From positions 10,998-34,928 of the forward strand of contig DMXM01000012.1 of assembly GCA_003482905.1 (NCBI GenBank): DNA of 23,931 bases, written 5' to 3'. This document shows, one piece after another, positions 1 through 6,778 of the stretch. The notes beneath the pieces were generated by a model. It searched no databases and was not told the origin of the DNA. It saw nothing but the letters and a program-made list of their open reading frames with translations. This DNA is from Elusimicrobiota bacterium (lineage in GTDB: Bacteria > Elusimicrobiota > Elusimicrobia > Elusimicrobiales > UBA9959). Every line of letters begins with the position of its first letter. Position 1 is the stretch's first letter. The position numbers and the translations under genes were made by a program.

Positions 1-870
1 AAAGGCTACGCCTTCAACCCCGTCGGGTATGTGAACCCGCAGAAAGACCCGGAAAACCCGGAACTCTCCCAGGCCGGGCTGATGAGCTTCGGTTATGAAT
101 ACATAAAAAGTTTCTCCGCCGCCCCGGTGGCAAACGCCGCTTTAAACCTGGTGGCTGTCCCTTCGGCGGAAACTCTTAACGCCCAGACCGCGGAGGCGCG
201 CGCCACCGACCTGGCCGCCAAACTCTCCCTGCTGGCCTGGGATACCGACATAGACTTTATGGGTTACGCCAGCCGCGTCAGCCCGGAGAAATACGGCGCG
301 GCCGTCGCCCGCAATCTCGGCCCCAGTCTTGAGGTGCACGGAGAGTTAAGCCGGTTCTCCAATAAGCCACGCTATACCATGGCGGCCGGCGCCGCCGCCG
401 CGGGCAGCTATGATGGCGAGGACTGGCTGCTGGGCCTGCGCTGGCTGAACTCCTGGAACCTGACCTCCACGCTGGAATACTACCGCAACGGCGCGGGCCT
501 GACCCGCAGCGAGTTCGGCGCTTATAACGATTTCCTGGCCGCCGCCGTTTCCGGCAGTTCCGTAACCGCAGCCTCGGCGCTGGCCGTGAGCCGGAGCTAT
601 TTTGGTTCCGCCAATTTAATGCGGGACTATATTTATCTCAAGTTGTCCTGGCCGGAGCCCTTCAACTGGGTGTACTTCACCCCGTCCGCCTATGTGATGC
701 TCAACGCCGCCGACGGCAGCTGGCTGGCCGGCCTGCCTTTAAGCTACAAGCCCGTCACTAATTTCGAGGCCATCGCCTGGCCAGTCCTCACCGGCGGCGG
801 CCGCGGCACCGAATACGGCGGCCGCCAGGCCTCCGCCAAACTGGACCTCTGGCTGCGGTTCTATTTCTAG
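1..870 (+). CDS. C-terminal part of an outer-membrane beta-barrel protein (5' truncated by window edge)
   Basis: The reading frame is open from base 1 to the TAG at 868-870, so the true start lies upstream; the GTG at 31 is only an internal codon. The visible 289 residues alternate hydrophobic and polar positions and are rich in Tyr, Trp, Gly and Ser. Stretches such as WLLGLRWLNSWNLTSTLEYY resemble amphipathic barrel strands. The chain ends in LDLWLRFYF, with the terminal Phe typical of BAM-assembled outer-membrane proteins. I infer a porin-like or channel protein but recognise no specific family. It is convergent with the lipoprotein gene downstream, with only 15 bases between stop codons. 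Confidence 0.6.
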   Translation, partial: KGYAFNPVGYVNPQKDPENPELSQAGLMSFGYEYIKSFSAAPVANAALNLVAVPSAETLNAQTAEARATDLAAKLSLLAWDTDIDFMGYASRVSPEKYGAAVARNLGPSLEVHGELSRFSNKPRYTMAAGAAAAGSYDGEDWLLGLRWLNSWNLTSTLEYYRNGAGLTRSEFGAYNDFLAAAVSGSSVTAASALAVSRSYFGSANLMRDYIYLKLSWPEPFNWVYFTPSAYVMLNAADGSWLAGLPLSYKPVTNFEAIAWPVLTGGGRGTEYGGRQASAKLDLWLRFYF

Positions 871-887
871 CGGCTCATTGCCGTTTT
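871..887 (+). terminator. weak hairpin after the barrel gene
   Basis: Immediately after the TAG, CGGC-tcatt-GCCG can form a 4-bp stem with a 5-nt loop followed by TTTT. It sits between convergent genes and overlaps the opposite gene's stop codon. The stem is short, so this is only a possible intrinsic terminator. Confidence 0.25.
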
Positions 888-1419
888 AAAAGACAAGGAA
901 TTTTGCCGCCAGCACCGCCGCGGCTCCGAGAATGAACCAAAGGCTGGAGGTTCTGGCCTTGCTTATTTCCTGCGTGAGAGAGACGCTCTGCGCCTGCGCG
1001 GCTGGTTCTCCCGGCACGGCGGCGCTGGCCGTTATTTTATACCTGCCTGGCGTCCTGAATTTGTAGTGCAGCTGGTACAGGCCCTTCCCGGCTATCTCTT
1101 CGGACTCCTGTTCGGCCAATTTTATGGCGCCGCCGTCCGGGCCTTCGCGCTCGATAATAAAGGCGACGGCCGCTCCGGTTACGGGCTTGCCGTTTTGGAG
1201 GCGGGCCAGTTTCAGGATGAACCTGGTTTCCCTCCCGGCTGAAATGGGCGGAGCTTCCAGGGTGAGGCTCAGGTCTTTTACGCCGATTTCCCTTGTCAGG
1301 ACCTTCGCCGTCTGTTCTTCGCCCGGGCCTCCGACACCGCGCACGGCCATCATGCAGCCGCCCAGGTTCAGGGCCAGCAGGCCGCCTGCAAGAAATTTTC
1401 CAATGGTGGTTATGGTCAT
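886..1419 (-). CDS. predicted lipoprotein with an Ig-like/YtkA-like domain and C-terminal membrane helix
   Basis: 177 aa. The N-terminus carries a short charged region, a hydrophobic core and LGGC, so Cys22 is a likely lipidation site. Residues about 45-150 read as a beta-rich domain (LSLTLEAPPISAGRETRFILKL, then LYQLHYKFRTPGRYKITASA), resembling periplasmic YtkA/FixH-like domains. The end (about 157-177, SSLWFILGAAAVLAAKFLVF) is a hydrophobic helix, which is unusual in a lipoprotein and would give a second membrane anchor. The start is supported by AAGGAAC 7-13 nt upstream. It lies 14 nt after a small ORF on the same strand. The function is unknown; the domain call is by appearance only. Confidence 0.6.
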   Translation of the reverse strand: MTITTIGKFLAGGLLALNLGGCMMAVRGVGGPGEEQTAKVLTREIGVKDLSLTLEAPPISAGRETRFILKLARLQNGKPVTGAAVAFIIEREGPDGGAIKLAEQESEEIAGKGLYQLHYKFRTPGRYKITASAAVPGEPAAQAQSVSLTQEISKARTSSLWFILGAAAVLAAKFLVF

Positions 1420-1433
1420 GGTGTTTTGTTCCT

Positions 1434-1640
1434 TTATGGTTTGGCGTCCGGCAGTACGGTTAAGCTTATTTCCAAGGGAGAGGGGAACTCGGGCTGCGCC
1501 CTGGCGCCGGACTGCCCGGCCGCTCTTTGCCCGGCGGCCTGGGTGAAGCGCTCTTTCATCCGCTGCCCCAGTTCGGCGGAAACGTAGGAAGCTGTGAAAT
1601 CCAGCCGGATACTGTTGCGCCCGGTTTTTAGCATGGCCAT
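1434..1640 (-). CDS. small hypothetical ORF upstream of the lipoprotein gene
   Basis: 68 aa, no recognised family. It reads KTGRNSIRLDFTASYVSAEL near the start and turns Ala/Gln/Gly-rich later. The ATG at 1640 (or 1634) has no Shine-Dalgarno sequence, and an in-frame stop lies a little further upstream, so no much longer version exists. Its stop lies 14 nt before the lipoprotein start, with the lipoprotein's ribosome-binding site in the gap, which is operon-like. It could be a real small protein, the remnant of a longer gene, or non-coding. Confidence 0.3.
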   Translation of the reverse strand: MAMLKTGRNSIRLDFTASYVSAELGQRMKERFTQAAGQRAAGQSGARAQPEFPSPLEISLTVLPDAKP

Positions 1641-1802
1641 ATGAGCTGGACGGGGTTGTTTTTCATTACAGATACAACGCTGGCGGGCGGGGTTTTATTG
1701 CAGGGCGGCAGGGAACTGCTGAACGGCGACCGCGCGAAAAACCTTCCGGTTTTTGATATTATAAACGAGATGCTCGGCCTTATCTATCGGGTCAGTCAAT
1801 AA
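1641..1802 (+). CDS. doubtful 53-aa micro-ORF
   Basis: ATG at 1641, TAA at 1800-1802. The product begins MSWTGLFFITDTTLAGGVLL and ends EMLGLIYRVSQ. Codon choice looks like that of neighbouring genes, but there is no ribosome-binding site and an in-frame TAG lies just upstream at 1629. Its ATG abuts the divergent 68-aa ORF in a CATATG palindrome. It fills most of the otherwise gene-free 1641-1845 stretch. It resembles no family I know, so treat it as a possibility only. Confidence 0.18.
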   Translation: MSWTGLFFITDTTLAGGVLLQGGRELLNGDRAKNLPVFDIINEMLGLIYRVSQ

Positions 1803-1845
1803 GCTTCAAGACGGCGCTGATAATGATAAAGGCCCAGGAGGCGAC

Positions 1846-3000
1846 ATGGGCGGATACCCGGACAAGAAGCGGATACTGAAAGAAATCCTGGCGGAGCTGC
1901 ATAAGGGGCTCTCGCTGGAAGACGCGAAAAAGCGTTTCGAACTGGAAGTGGGCCAGGTCACGGCTAACGAGATCTTCGAGCTGGAGCAGTCCCTGCTGGA
2001 AGACGGCGTACCGGTCGAGGAGATAAAGAAGTTTTGCAACGTGCACGCGCTGCTTTTCCAGAAGGACCTGGAGAAGAGCATGGCTGATCCCGAGTCCCCG
2101 GTCCACCCGGTAGCGCTGTTCAAGGCCGAGAACGCCGAGATAAAGCGCCGGGTGGATTCGGCCAAAGTCCTGCTGCCGGCGCTGAAAGAGGGAAAGGGCG
2201 GCGACTGGGTGCGCAATATCATAGAAGAACTGCGCGCCGTGCTGAAACACTACGAGCGCAAAGAGCAGCTGCTGTTCCCTTACCTGGAGAAGGCGGGGTT
2301 TTACGGGCCTTCCAAGGTGATGTGGGGCAAGCACGACGATGTGCGCGGGCTCTTCAAAAAAGCCCTGGCAGCGGGCCCGGAAGAGTTCCCGGCCGCCGCC
2401 GCCGCCCTGCTGGAAGAGCTGGACGGCATGATCTTCAAGGAGGAGAGTATCCTCTTTCCCACGGCTCTGGAGAAACTCAAGCCTTCGGACTGGGGCGAGA
2501 TCTTCCGCGAGAGCGCCCAGGCGGGGTATATTTTTATAGAGCCGCCGGCCGCCGCGGCCGAGGCGCTGGATATAGCGCAGAACACGGCTTCCCTCTCGGG
2601 GGCGGTGGTGAACCTGCCCAGCGGCAACCTTTCGCTGCAGGACCTGACGGCCCTGCTCAACGCCCTGCCGGTGGACCTCACCTTCGTGGATGCGGACGAT
2701 ACCGTGCGCTACTTCTCCGAAGGCAGGGACCGGGTCTTCCTGCGCGCGCGTTCCATTATAGGGCGCAAAGTGCAGAACTGCCACCCGCCGCAGAGCCTGG
2801 GGGCCGTGGAGAAGATCCTCAACGGCTTCAGGGACGGTTCCAAAAGCAGCGAGGAATTCTGGATAAACATGAAAGGCCGCGTTATCCACATCCGTTATTT
2901 CGCCCTGCGCTCCCCGGAGGGGAAATACCTGGGGTCGCTCGAGGTTACCCAGGACATAACGGACATACAGAAGATAAAAGGCGAAAAGAGGCTGGCTTGA
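1846..3000 (+). CDS. DUF438 / hemerythrin-HHE / PAS domain protein
   Basis: 384 aa. The start is fixed by AGGAGG five bases before the ATG. Three parts are visible. Residues about 5-75 form a charged helical DUF438 region (KKRILKEILAELHKG). Residues about 85-212 form a hemerythrin-like four-helix bundle with candidate diiron ligands H87, H135, E140, H163 and E199/E200. Residues about 265-378 form a PAS domain containing GRKVQNCHPPQS and closing EVTQDITDIQ. Proteins of this layout are cytosolic, probably sensing O2, NO or redox state, but their output is not established. The next gene, a DUF1858 protein, starts one base after the stop, a pairing that recurs for DUF438 genes. No output kinase or DNA-binding domain is present. 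Confidence 0.85.
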   Translation: MGGYPDKKRILKEILAELHKGLSLEDAKKRFELEVGQVTANEIFELEQSLLEDGVPVEEIKKFCNVHALLFQKDLEKSMADPESPVHPVALFKAENAEIKRRVDSAKVLLPALKEGKGGDWVRNIIEELRAVLKHYERKEQLLFPYLEKAGFYGPSKVMWGKHDDVRGLFKKALAAGPEEFPAAAAALLEELDGMIFKEESILFPTALEKLKPSDWGEIFRESAQAGYIFIEPPAAAAEALDIAQNTASLSGAVVNLPSGNLSLQDLTALLNALPVDLTFVDADDTVRYFSEGRDRVFLRARSIIGRKVQNCHPPQSLGAVEKILNGFRDGSKSSEEFWINMKGRVIHIRYFALRSPEGKYLGSLEVTQDITDIQKIKGEKRLA

Positions 3001-3001
3001 T

Positions 3002-3232
3002 ATGACCGAAAAGATAATAGACCTGGATAAGACGCTCTACGACCTGACCGCCCGGTATCCGGAGACCATAGATATTCTCTTCGAGCTGGGGTTCATGGGC
3101 GTGAAGAACCCCGTGATGAGGGAAACCCACGGCCGGCAGATGACAGTGCGGACCGGCTGCGGGCACCTCGGCCTGGACCTGGGCGCCGTGACCGCCGCGC
3201 TGAAGGCCAGGGGCTTTACCGTAAAGTCCTGA
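3002..3232 (+). CDS. DUF1858 domain protein
   Basis: 76 aa. Residues 4-60 match the DUF1858 pattern: KIIDLDKTLYDLTARYPETI, then a helix ending LGFMGVKNPVMRETHGR, a small helical domain often found alone beside, or fused to, DUF438 proteins. It starts one base after the upstream stop with AGAGG just before, so the two are co-translated. A terminator follows at 3238. Biochemical role unknown; a partner of the hemerythrin/PAS protein is inferred from context. Confidence 0.8.
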   Translation: MTEKIIDLDKTLYDLTARYPETIDILFELGFMGVKNPVMRETHGRQMTVRTGCGHLGLDLGAVTAALKARGFTVKS

Positions 3233-3237
3233 AGCAG

Positions 3238-3272
3238 AGGCGCCCTGGCGGACACACGGGCGCCTTTCTCTT
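3238..3272 (+). terminator. intrinsic terminator after the DUF1858 gene
   Basis: AGGCGCCC (3238-3245) pairs perfectly with GGGCGCCT (3258-3265) across a 12-nt loop and is followed by TTTCTCTT. It separates the DUF438/DUF1858 unit from the ars promoter, whose -35 box begins at 3271. Confidence 0.75.
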
Positions 3273-3306
3273 GACATCTATTTGGCGAAAAGGCAAAATA
3301 GATGAT
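3271..3306 (+). promoter_or_regulatory. ars operon promoter with overlapping ArsR-type operator
   Basis: A consensus -35 box TTGACA (3271-3276) is followed, 17 bases on, by CAAAAT (3294-3299) as -10. Over it lies an inverted repeat: CATCTATTTGGC (3275-3286), spacer GAAAAG, GCAAAATAGATG (3293-3304), with a single mismatch between the 12-nt arms. The repeat covers the end of the -35 box, the whole spacer and the -10, as expected for an ArsR/SmtB repressor site. The arsR ATG at 3307 is only 7 nt past the -10, so the mRNA may be leaderless. Confidence 0.8.
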
Positions 3307-3594
3307 ATGAAGACCAAGACTAAAAACGACTACGCCGCGCAGGCCTCCGTTATTAAAGCCATGGCGCACCCGACCCGGCTTTTAATACTCAACTCCCTTA
3401 AAAAGAAGGAGACCTGCGTTTGCGAACTGCGCGACTTGGTGGGGGACGATATCTCCACCGTATCCAAGCACCTGCTGGTGCTTAAGAACGCCGGGTTGGT
3501 GGCCGCCCGCCGGGAGGGGAACTGGCTGCATTACCGCCTGACCTGTCCCTGTGTGCTGGACTTCGCCGCCTGCATAGCCGGGCTCAAGAGGTGA
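3307..3594 (+). CDS. arsR: ArsR-family arsenite-responsive repressor
   Basis: 95 aa from ATG 3307, a typical length. An in-frame ATG at 3271 lies inside the -35 box and is rejected as start. The winged-helix fold is clear: KAMAHPTRLLILNSLKKKE, then DISTVSKHLLVLKNAGLV (recognition helix), then the wing at RREGNWLHYRL. The trivalent-metalloid motif is TCVCEL with Cys37 and Cys39. The third Cys of the E. coli ELCVCDLC motif is absent here, but a CPC pair (Cys80, Cys82) and Cys89 lie near the C-terminus. It should bind the inverted repeat over its own promoter and release it on binding As(III) or Sb(III). It is the first gene of the ars operon and its stop overlaps the next gene's ribosome-binding site. 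Confidence 0.92.
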   Translation: MKTKTKNDYAAQASVIKAMAHPTRLLILNSLKKKETCVCELRDLVGDDISTVSKHLLVLKNAGLVAARREGNWLHYRLTCPCVLDFAACIAGLKR

Positions 3595-3596
3595 AT

Positions 3597-4559
3597 ATGT
3601 TTAAACCCGTACAACTCTTCTCGGACTGGCTCACTTATGCCGTATTCGGCCTGGGTGAGGGGACCTTGGCTGGCGGGGCCTTGAATTTCTTCGTCTTCGA
3701 CACTATAAAGATCTTCCTGCTTCTGGCCGGCATAATTTACGCCGTGGCCATAATGCGCACTTTCCTGCCGCCTTCCAAGGTGCGCGAGATAATCCTGAAG
3801 CAAAGCCGGTTCACCGGGCATCTCTGGGCCTCGGCGCTCGGTATCGCCACGCCCTTCTGCACCTGCAGCGCCATCCCGCTGTTCCTCGGCTTCGTGCAGA
3901 CCGGCGTCCCGCTGGGCGTCACCTTCTCCTTCCTGGTGGCCTCGCCGATGATCAACGAAGTGGCGCTCGTAATGCTGCTGGGCCTTTTCGGCTGGAAGAT
4001 AGCCTTGCTCTACGCCGTCAGCGGCTTTACTATCGCCGTGGCTTCCGGGCTCCTTATCGGCCGCCTGAACCTGGAATACCTGCTGGAGGGCTTCGACCAG
4101 TCAAAGCGGGTGCAGAACATGGTGCTGGGGGCGGACCTGCCCTGGAGCGAGCGCCGCGCTTATGCCAGGGATTATGTCCTGGACATCCTGAAGAAGGTCT
4201 GGCCTTATGTTCTCGTCGGCATCGGCGTCGGCGCCTGGATACACGGCTATGTGCCGCAGGACCTGGTGTCCCGCTACAGCGGCGCGGGAAAGTGGTACTC
4301 GGTGCCGCTGGCCACGCTGCTGGGCATACCGCTCTACGCGAGCTGCGGCAGCGTGGTTCCCCTGATAGGGGCGCTGGCCGACAAGGGCGTGGAGCTGGGA
4401 ACCCTGCTAGCCTTTATGATGGCGGTTACCGGGCTTTCCCTGCCAGAGTTCATGATCCTGCGCCGGGTGATGAAGGTGAAACTGCTGCTGATCTTCTTCG
4501 GTATAGTAGGGGCCGGCATCATGTTCACTGGTTTCCTGTTCAACTTTATAATGAGGTAG
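3597..4559 (+). CDS. arsP: ArsP-type permease (COG0701/DUF318 family)
   Basis: 320 aa from ATG 3597; a GTG at 3591 is also in frame but lies within the AGAGGTGA ribosome-binding site. It is a multi-span inner-membrane protein with the two half-repeats of the family: TPFCTCSAIPLFLGFVQTGV (Cys88, Cys90) and GIPLYASCGSVVPLIGALAD (Cys250), each followed by a conserved helix (SPMINEVA, SLPE). Characterised ArsP proteins export trivalent organoarsenicals such as methylarsenite, and the cysteines fit trivalent arsenic binding. Many family members are uncharacterised permeases, so the substrate is inferred from the operon. The partner thioredoxin-like gene follows by 9 bases, a common pairing. Confidence 0.82.
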   Translation: MFKPVQLFSDWLTYAVFGLGEGTLAGGALNFFVFDTIKIFLLLAGIIYAVAIMRTFLPPSKVREIILKQSRFTGHLWASALGIATPFCTCSAIPLFLGFVQTGVPLGVTFSFLVASPMINEVALVMLLGLFGWKIALLYAVSGFTIAVASGLLIGRLNLEYLLEGFDQSKRVQNMVLGADLPWSERRAYARDYVLDILKKVWPYVLVGIGVGAWIHGYVPQDLVSRYSGAGKWYSVPLATLLGIPLYASCGSVVPLIGALADKGVELGTLLAFMMAVTGLSLPEFMILRRVMKVKLLLIFFGIVGAGIMFTGFLFNFIMR

Positions 4560-4568
4560 GAGGTCGGG

Positions 4569-4802
4569 ATGAAAAAGATACAGATATTCGGCGGCGGCTG
4601 CGCGAAGTGCGGCATATTATACCAGCACGCCGAGGCCGCGGCCAAGGCGCTGGGCCTGGAATACGAGATGGAGAAGGTAAGTGACTATGAAAGGATAGCC
4701 GAAGCCGGCGTCATGGCCACGCCGGCGCTGGCCGTGGACGGCAAGGTAAAACTGGAAGGCCGTGTGCCCACCATAGAGGCCTTGAAGGAAATACTCAAGT
4801 GA
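4569..4802 (+). CDS. small thioredoxin-fold protein, ArsE-like (TM0996/MTH895 type)
   Basis: 77 aa, no signal peptide, hence cytosolic. It has KIQIFGGGCAKC near the start (CxxC at Cys11-Cys14), a cis-Pro region ATPALAVDGKVKLEGR, and a final helix PTIEALKEILK, the compact redox-disulfide family. AGGAGG precedes the ATG. The stop overlaps the next start (GTGA). By position, before arsF- and arsG-like genes, it corresponds to ArsE, which with ArsF was reported to support nitroreduction of aromatic arsenicals in Shewanella putrefaciens (from memory). It may instead simply serve the upstream permease, since the two are often paired. Confidence 0.75.
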   Translation: MKKIQIFGGGCAKCGILYQHAEAAAKALGLEYEMEKVSDYERIAEAGVMATPALAVDGKVKLEGRVPTIEALKEILK

Positions 4803-5323
4803 CCGGCAAAGCGGCGGTCAGGCTGCTTCTGTTCGGTTTTGTCGCGCTGAGCGCGGGGATAGCGGTTTACAAGGCCTCTTCCTCGTCCGCCGGTTTAAAG
4901 GAACCGGCTTCAGCTGCGGCGGCGCAGCCCCCGGCGCGGGAACCGGCCGCCGCGCCCGCCAGACCCCGCAAAAAAGCGGCCGAAAGCCGTAAGGCCGTGG
5001 TCTATTACTTCTACACCAATACGCGCTGCTCCTCCTGCCAGACCATAGAGGCCTATACCCGGGAGGCCGTGGCCGCAAGGCTCGCGGCCGGCTACAAGGG
5101 CTGGAAGATAGAGTTCAGGGGCGTGAACGTGGACGAGGCGGCCAACGGGCACTTCGTGCAGGATTACTGGCTCAATTCCAAGGCCGTGATAGTGCAGAAA
5201 TTCGCCGGGGACAAGACCCTTAACTGGGGAAAACTGGACAAGGTCTGGACGCTTATCGGCGATAAGGAAAAATTCATGGACTATGTCGCCTCGGAGACGC
5301 GCAGACTGCTGGACGCCGGATGA
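4799..5323 (+). CDS. arsF: membrane-anchored thioredoxin-like protein, ArsF family
   Basis: 174 aa from a GTG overlapping the previous stop by 4 bases. One membrane helix (about residues 6-24) is followed by an Ala/Pro/Lys-rich linker (about 28-63) and a thioredoxin-like domain. That domain holds VVYYFYTNTRCSSCQTIEAY with Cys77-x-x-Cys80, then FRGVNVDE and KAVIVQKFAGDK. With the N-terminus inside, the domain lies in the periplasm. This matches the family called ArsF, described as a subunit for reduction of nitrophenyl arsenicals, and it is followed at once by an arsG-like gene, as in known arsEFG sets. No flavin site is visible, so electrons probably arrive through the cysteines (inference). 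Confidence 0.72.
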   Translation: MTGKAAVRLLLFGFVALSAGIAVYKASSSSAGLKEPASAAAAQPPAREPAAAPARPRKKAAESRKAVVYYFYTNTRCSSCQTIEAYTREAVAARLAAGYKGWKIEFRGVNVDEAANGHFVQDYWLNSKAVIVQKFAGDKTLNWGKLDKVWTLIGDKEKFMDYVASETRRLLDAG

Positions 5324-6012
5324 ACGCTGAATTCTTTGCGGCGGCCGCCACGGCCCTTTGGACGGGAGTGCTCACCTCGGTGAGCCCCTGCCCGCTGGCC
5401 ACTAATATAGCCGCGCTGAGCCATATCTCCAGGCAGTCCGGGGCCCATCGGCTGGCGGTGCCGCTGCACGGCCTCCTCTACGCTCTGGGCCGGGCGCTCG
5501 CCTATCTGGCGGTGGGTTTCCTGGTGGTGAAAAGCCTGCTAGCGGTGCCGGCTTTCTCCTTCTTCATGCAGAAATACGGCGGGCAGGCGCTGTCGCCGGT
5601 GCTGGTGCTGGCCGGTATGTACATGCTGGACATGTTCGGCCGCGGTTTCACCGGCTTCGACCTTTTCGACCTGTCGAAGTTCAGGCGCAGGGGCGGGGCG
5701 GCCGCGTCCGTGGCAATGGGGTTCGTTTTCGCGCTGGCTTTCTGCCCGGTCTCGGCGGCGCTTTACTTCGGGGTAGTACTTCCGCTGGCCGCCAGGCAGG
5801 CGGCCCCGGTGTCGCTGCCGCTGCTCTACGGCCTGGGCACCGCCCTGCCTGTGATCGGGCTGGCCCTGGCGCTGGACCTCGGCCTCAAGAAGGCCGCCGC
5901 CGCGGCCGGCGCGGCCGGGCGCTTCGGGCACTACGCCAAACCCGTTACCGGCTGGGTCTTCATAGCCTGCGGCGTCTATCTGGGACTCAAATATATTTTC
6001 GGTTTTATTTAG
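5320..6012 (+). CDS. arsG: ArsG-family membrane protein, CcdA/DsbD-like fold
   Basis: 230 aa, overlapping arsF by 4 bases (ATGA). About six membrane helices, with the paired half-repeat signatures of the CcdA/DsbD superfamily: LTSVSPCPLATNIAAL (Cys24) and ALAFCPVSAALYFGV (Cys142). Members next to arsF are called ArsG and are reported as efflux permeases for trivalent aminoaromatic arsenicals. The same two membrane cysteines carry electrons across the membrane in DsbD, so a role as thiol conduit between the cytosolic ArsE-like protein and periplasmic ArsF is an alternative or additional function. The name rests on fold plus gene order. Confidence 0.72.
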   Translation: MNAEFFAAAATALWTGVLTSVSPCPLATNIAALSHISRQSGAHRLAVPLHGLLYALGRALAYLAVGFLVVKSLLAVPAFSFFMQKYGGQALSPVLVLAGMYMLDMFGRGFTGFDLFDLSKFRRRGGAAASVAMGFVFALAFCPVSAALYFGVVLPLAARQAAPVSLPLLYGLGTALPVIGLALALDLGLKKAAAAAGAAGRFGHYAKPVTGWVFIACGVYLGLKYIFGFI

Positions 6013-6021
6013 GAGGCTCGC

Positions 6022-6777
6022 ATGAAAATTCATCACACTAAGACGCGGTCCATGGTGCGCAAGGCCTACGCCACCGTGGCGACTAAAGCCGTTTCCTGCT
6101 GCTCCGGCTCTTCCTGCTGCGGGCCCGCGCCCGCCGTTTCCGAGGGGGAACTGGGGTTATCCTGCGGCAACCCGGTGGGGTTCTCTAAGATAAAGAAGGG
6201 CATGACCGTGCTGGACCTGGGCAGCGGTGCCGGCAAGGACGTTTTTATAGCCGCGCCGCTGGCAGGGCCGAAGGGGAAAGTCATAGGCGTGGACATGACG
6301 CCGGAGATGCTGAAACTCGCCATGAAGAACCTGGCCAAGTTCACCGCCCGCACCGGGCTTAAGAACGTAGAGTTCCGCAAAGGGCTCATAGAGGAATTGC
6401 CGGTGAAGGACGGCGAGGCGGACTTGATCATCTCCAATTGCGTGGTCAACCTTTCCCCGGACAAGCCCGCCGTCTTCCGCGAGGCTTTCCGGGCGCTTAA
6501 GCCGGGCGGCTTCATGGTGGTAAGCGACATAGTGCTCAACCGCAAGCTGCCTCCGGCGCTTAAGAAGCACGCCGGGCTATACGCCGCCTGCGTGGCCGGC
6601 GCCCTGCTGCGGCGGGATTACCTGGGTGCCATCAAGGATGCCGGGTTCAAGAATATAAAACTGCTTTCTGACAAGGCCTACCGGGCCGGCGGCACCTGTT
6701 CCGACCCTATCACCAACAAGGCCGCCAAGGCGCTGGACGGCGCGGCCTCCAGCATAACGGTTTACGCGAGGAAATAA
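6022..6777 (+). CDS. arsM: arsenite S-adenosylmethionine methyltransferase
   Basis: 251 aa, cytosolic, AGGAGG upstream of the ATG. A Rossmann methyltransferase with SAM motif I VLDLGSGAGKD (about 63-73) and the acidic residue in VIGVDMTPEM. The three cysteines needed for As(III) methylation are present: Cys48 in LSCGNPVG, Cys140 in IISNCVVNLSPDK and Cys190 in AACVAGAL. The N-terminus adds a CC-x4-CC patch (Cys26, 27, 32, 33), often seen in this family. It should convert arsenite to methylated and possibly volatile species. The upstream ArsP-type permease could export the toxic methylarsenite intermediate. Slightly short after the third Cys, but all key residues are intact. Confidence 0.92.
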   Translation: MKIHHTKTRSMVRKAYATVATKAVSCCSGSSCCGPAPAVSEGELGLSCGNPVGFSKIKKGMTVLDLGSGAGKDVFIAAPLAGPKGKVIGVDMTPEMLKLAMKNLAKFTARTGLKNVEFRKGLIEELPVKDGEADLIISNCVVNLSPDKPAVFREAFRALKPGGFMVVSDIVLNRKLPPALKKHAGLYAACVAGALLRRDYLGAIKDAGFKNIKLLSDKAYRAGGTCSDPITNKAAKALDGAASSITVYARK

Positions 6778-6778
6778 A

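Noticed and set aside
1792..2889. 365-aa open frame on the minus strand
   Set aside because: Antisense to the clear DUF438/hemerythrin/PAS gene; composition is low-complexity shadow (many Arg, His, Gln) and no domain is visible.
3271..3306. N-terminal extension of ArsR from the ATG at 3276
   Set aside because: The extra 12 residues would lie inside the -35 box, operator and -10 box; homologues begin near the ATG at 3307.
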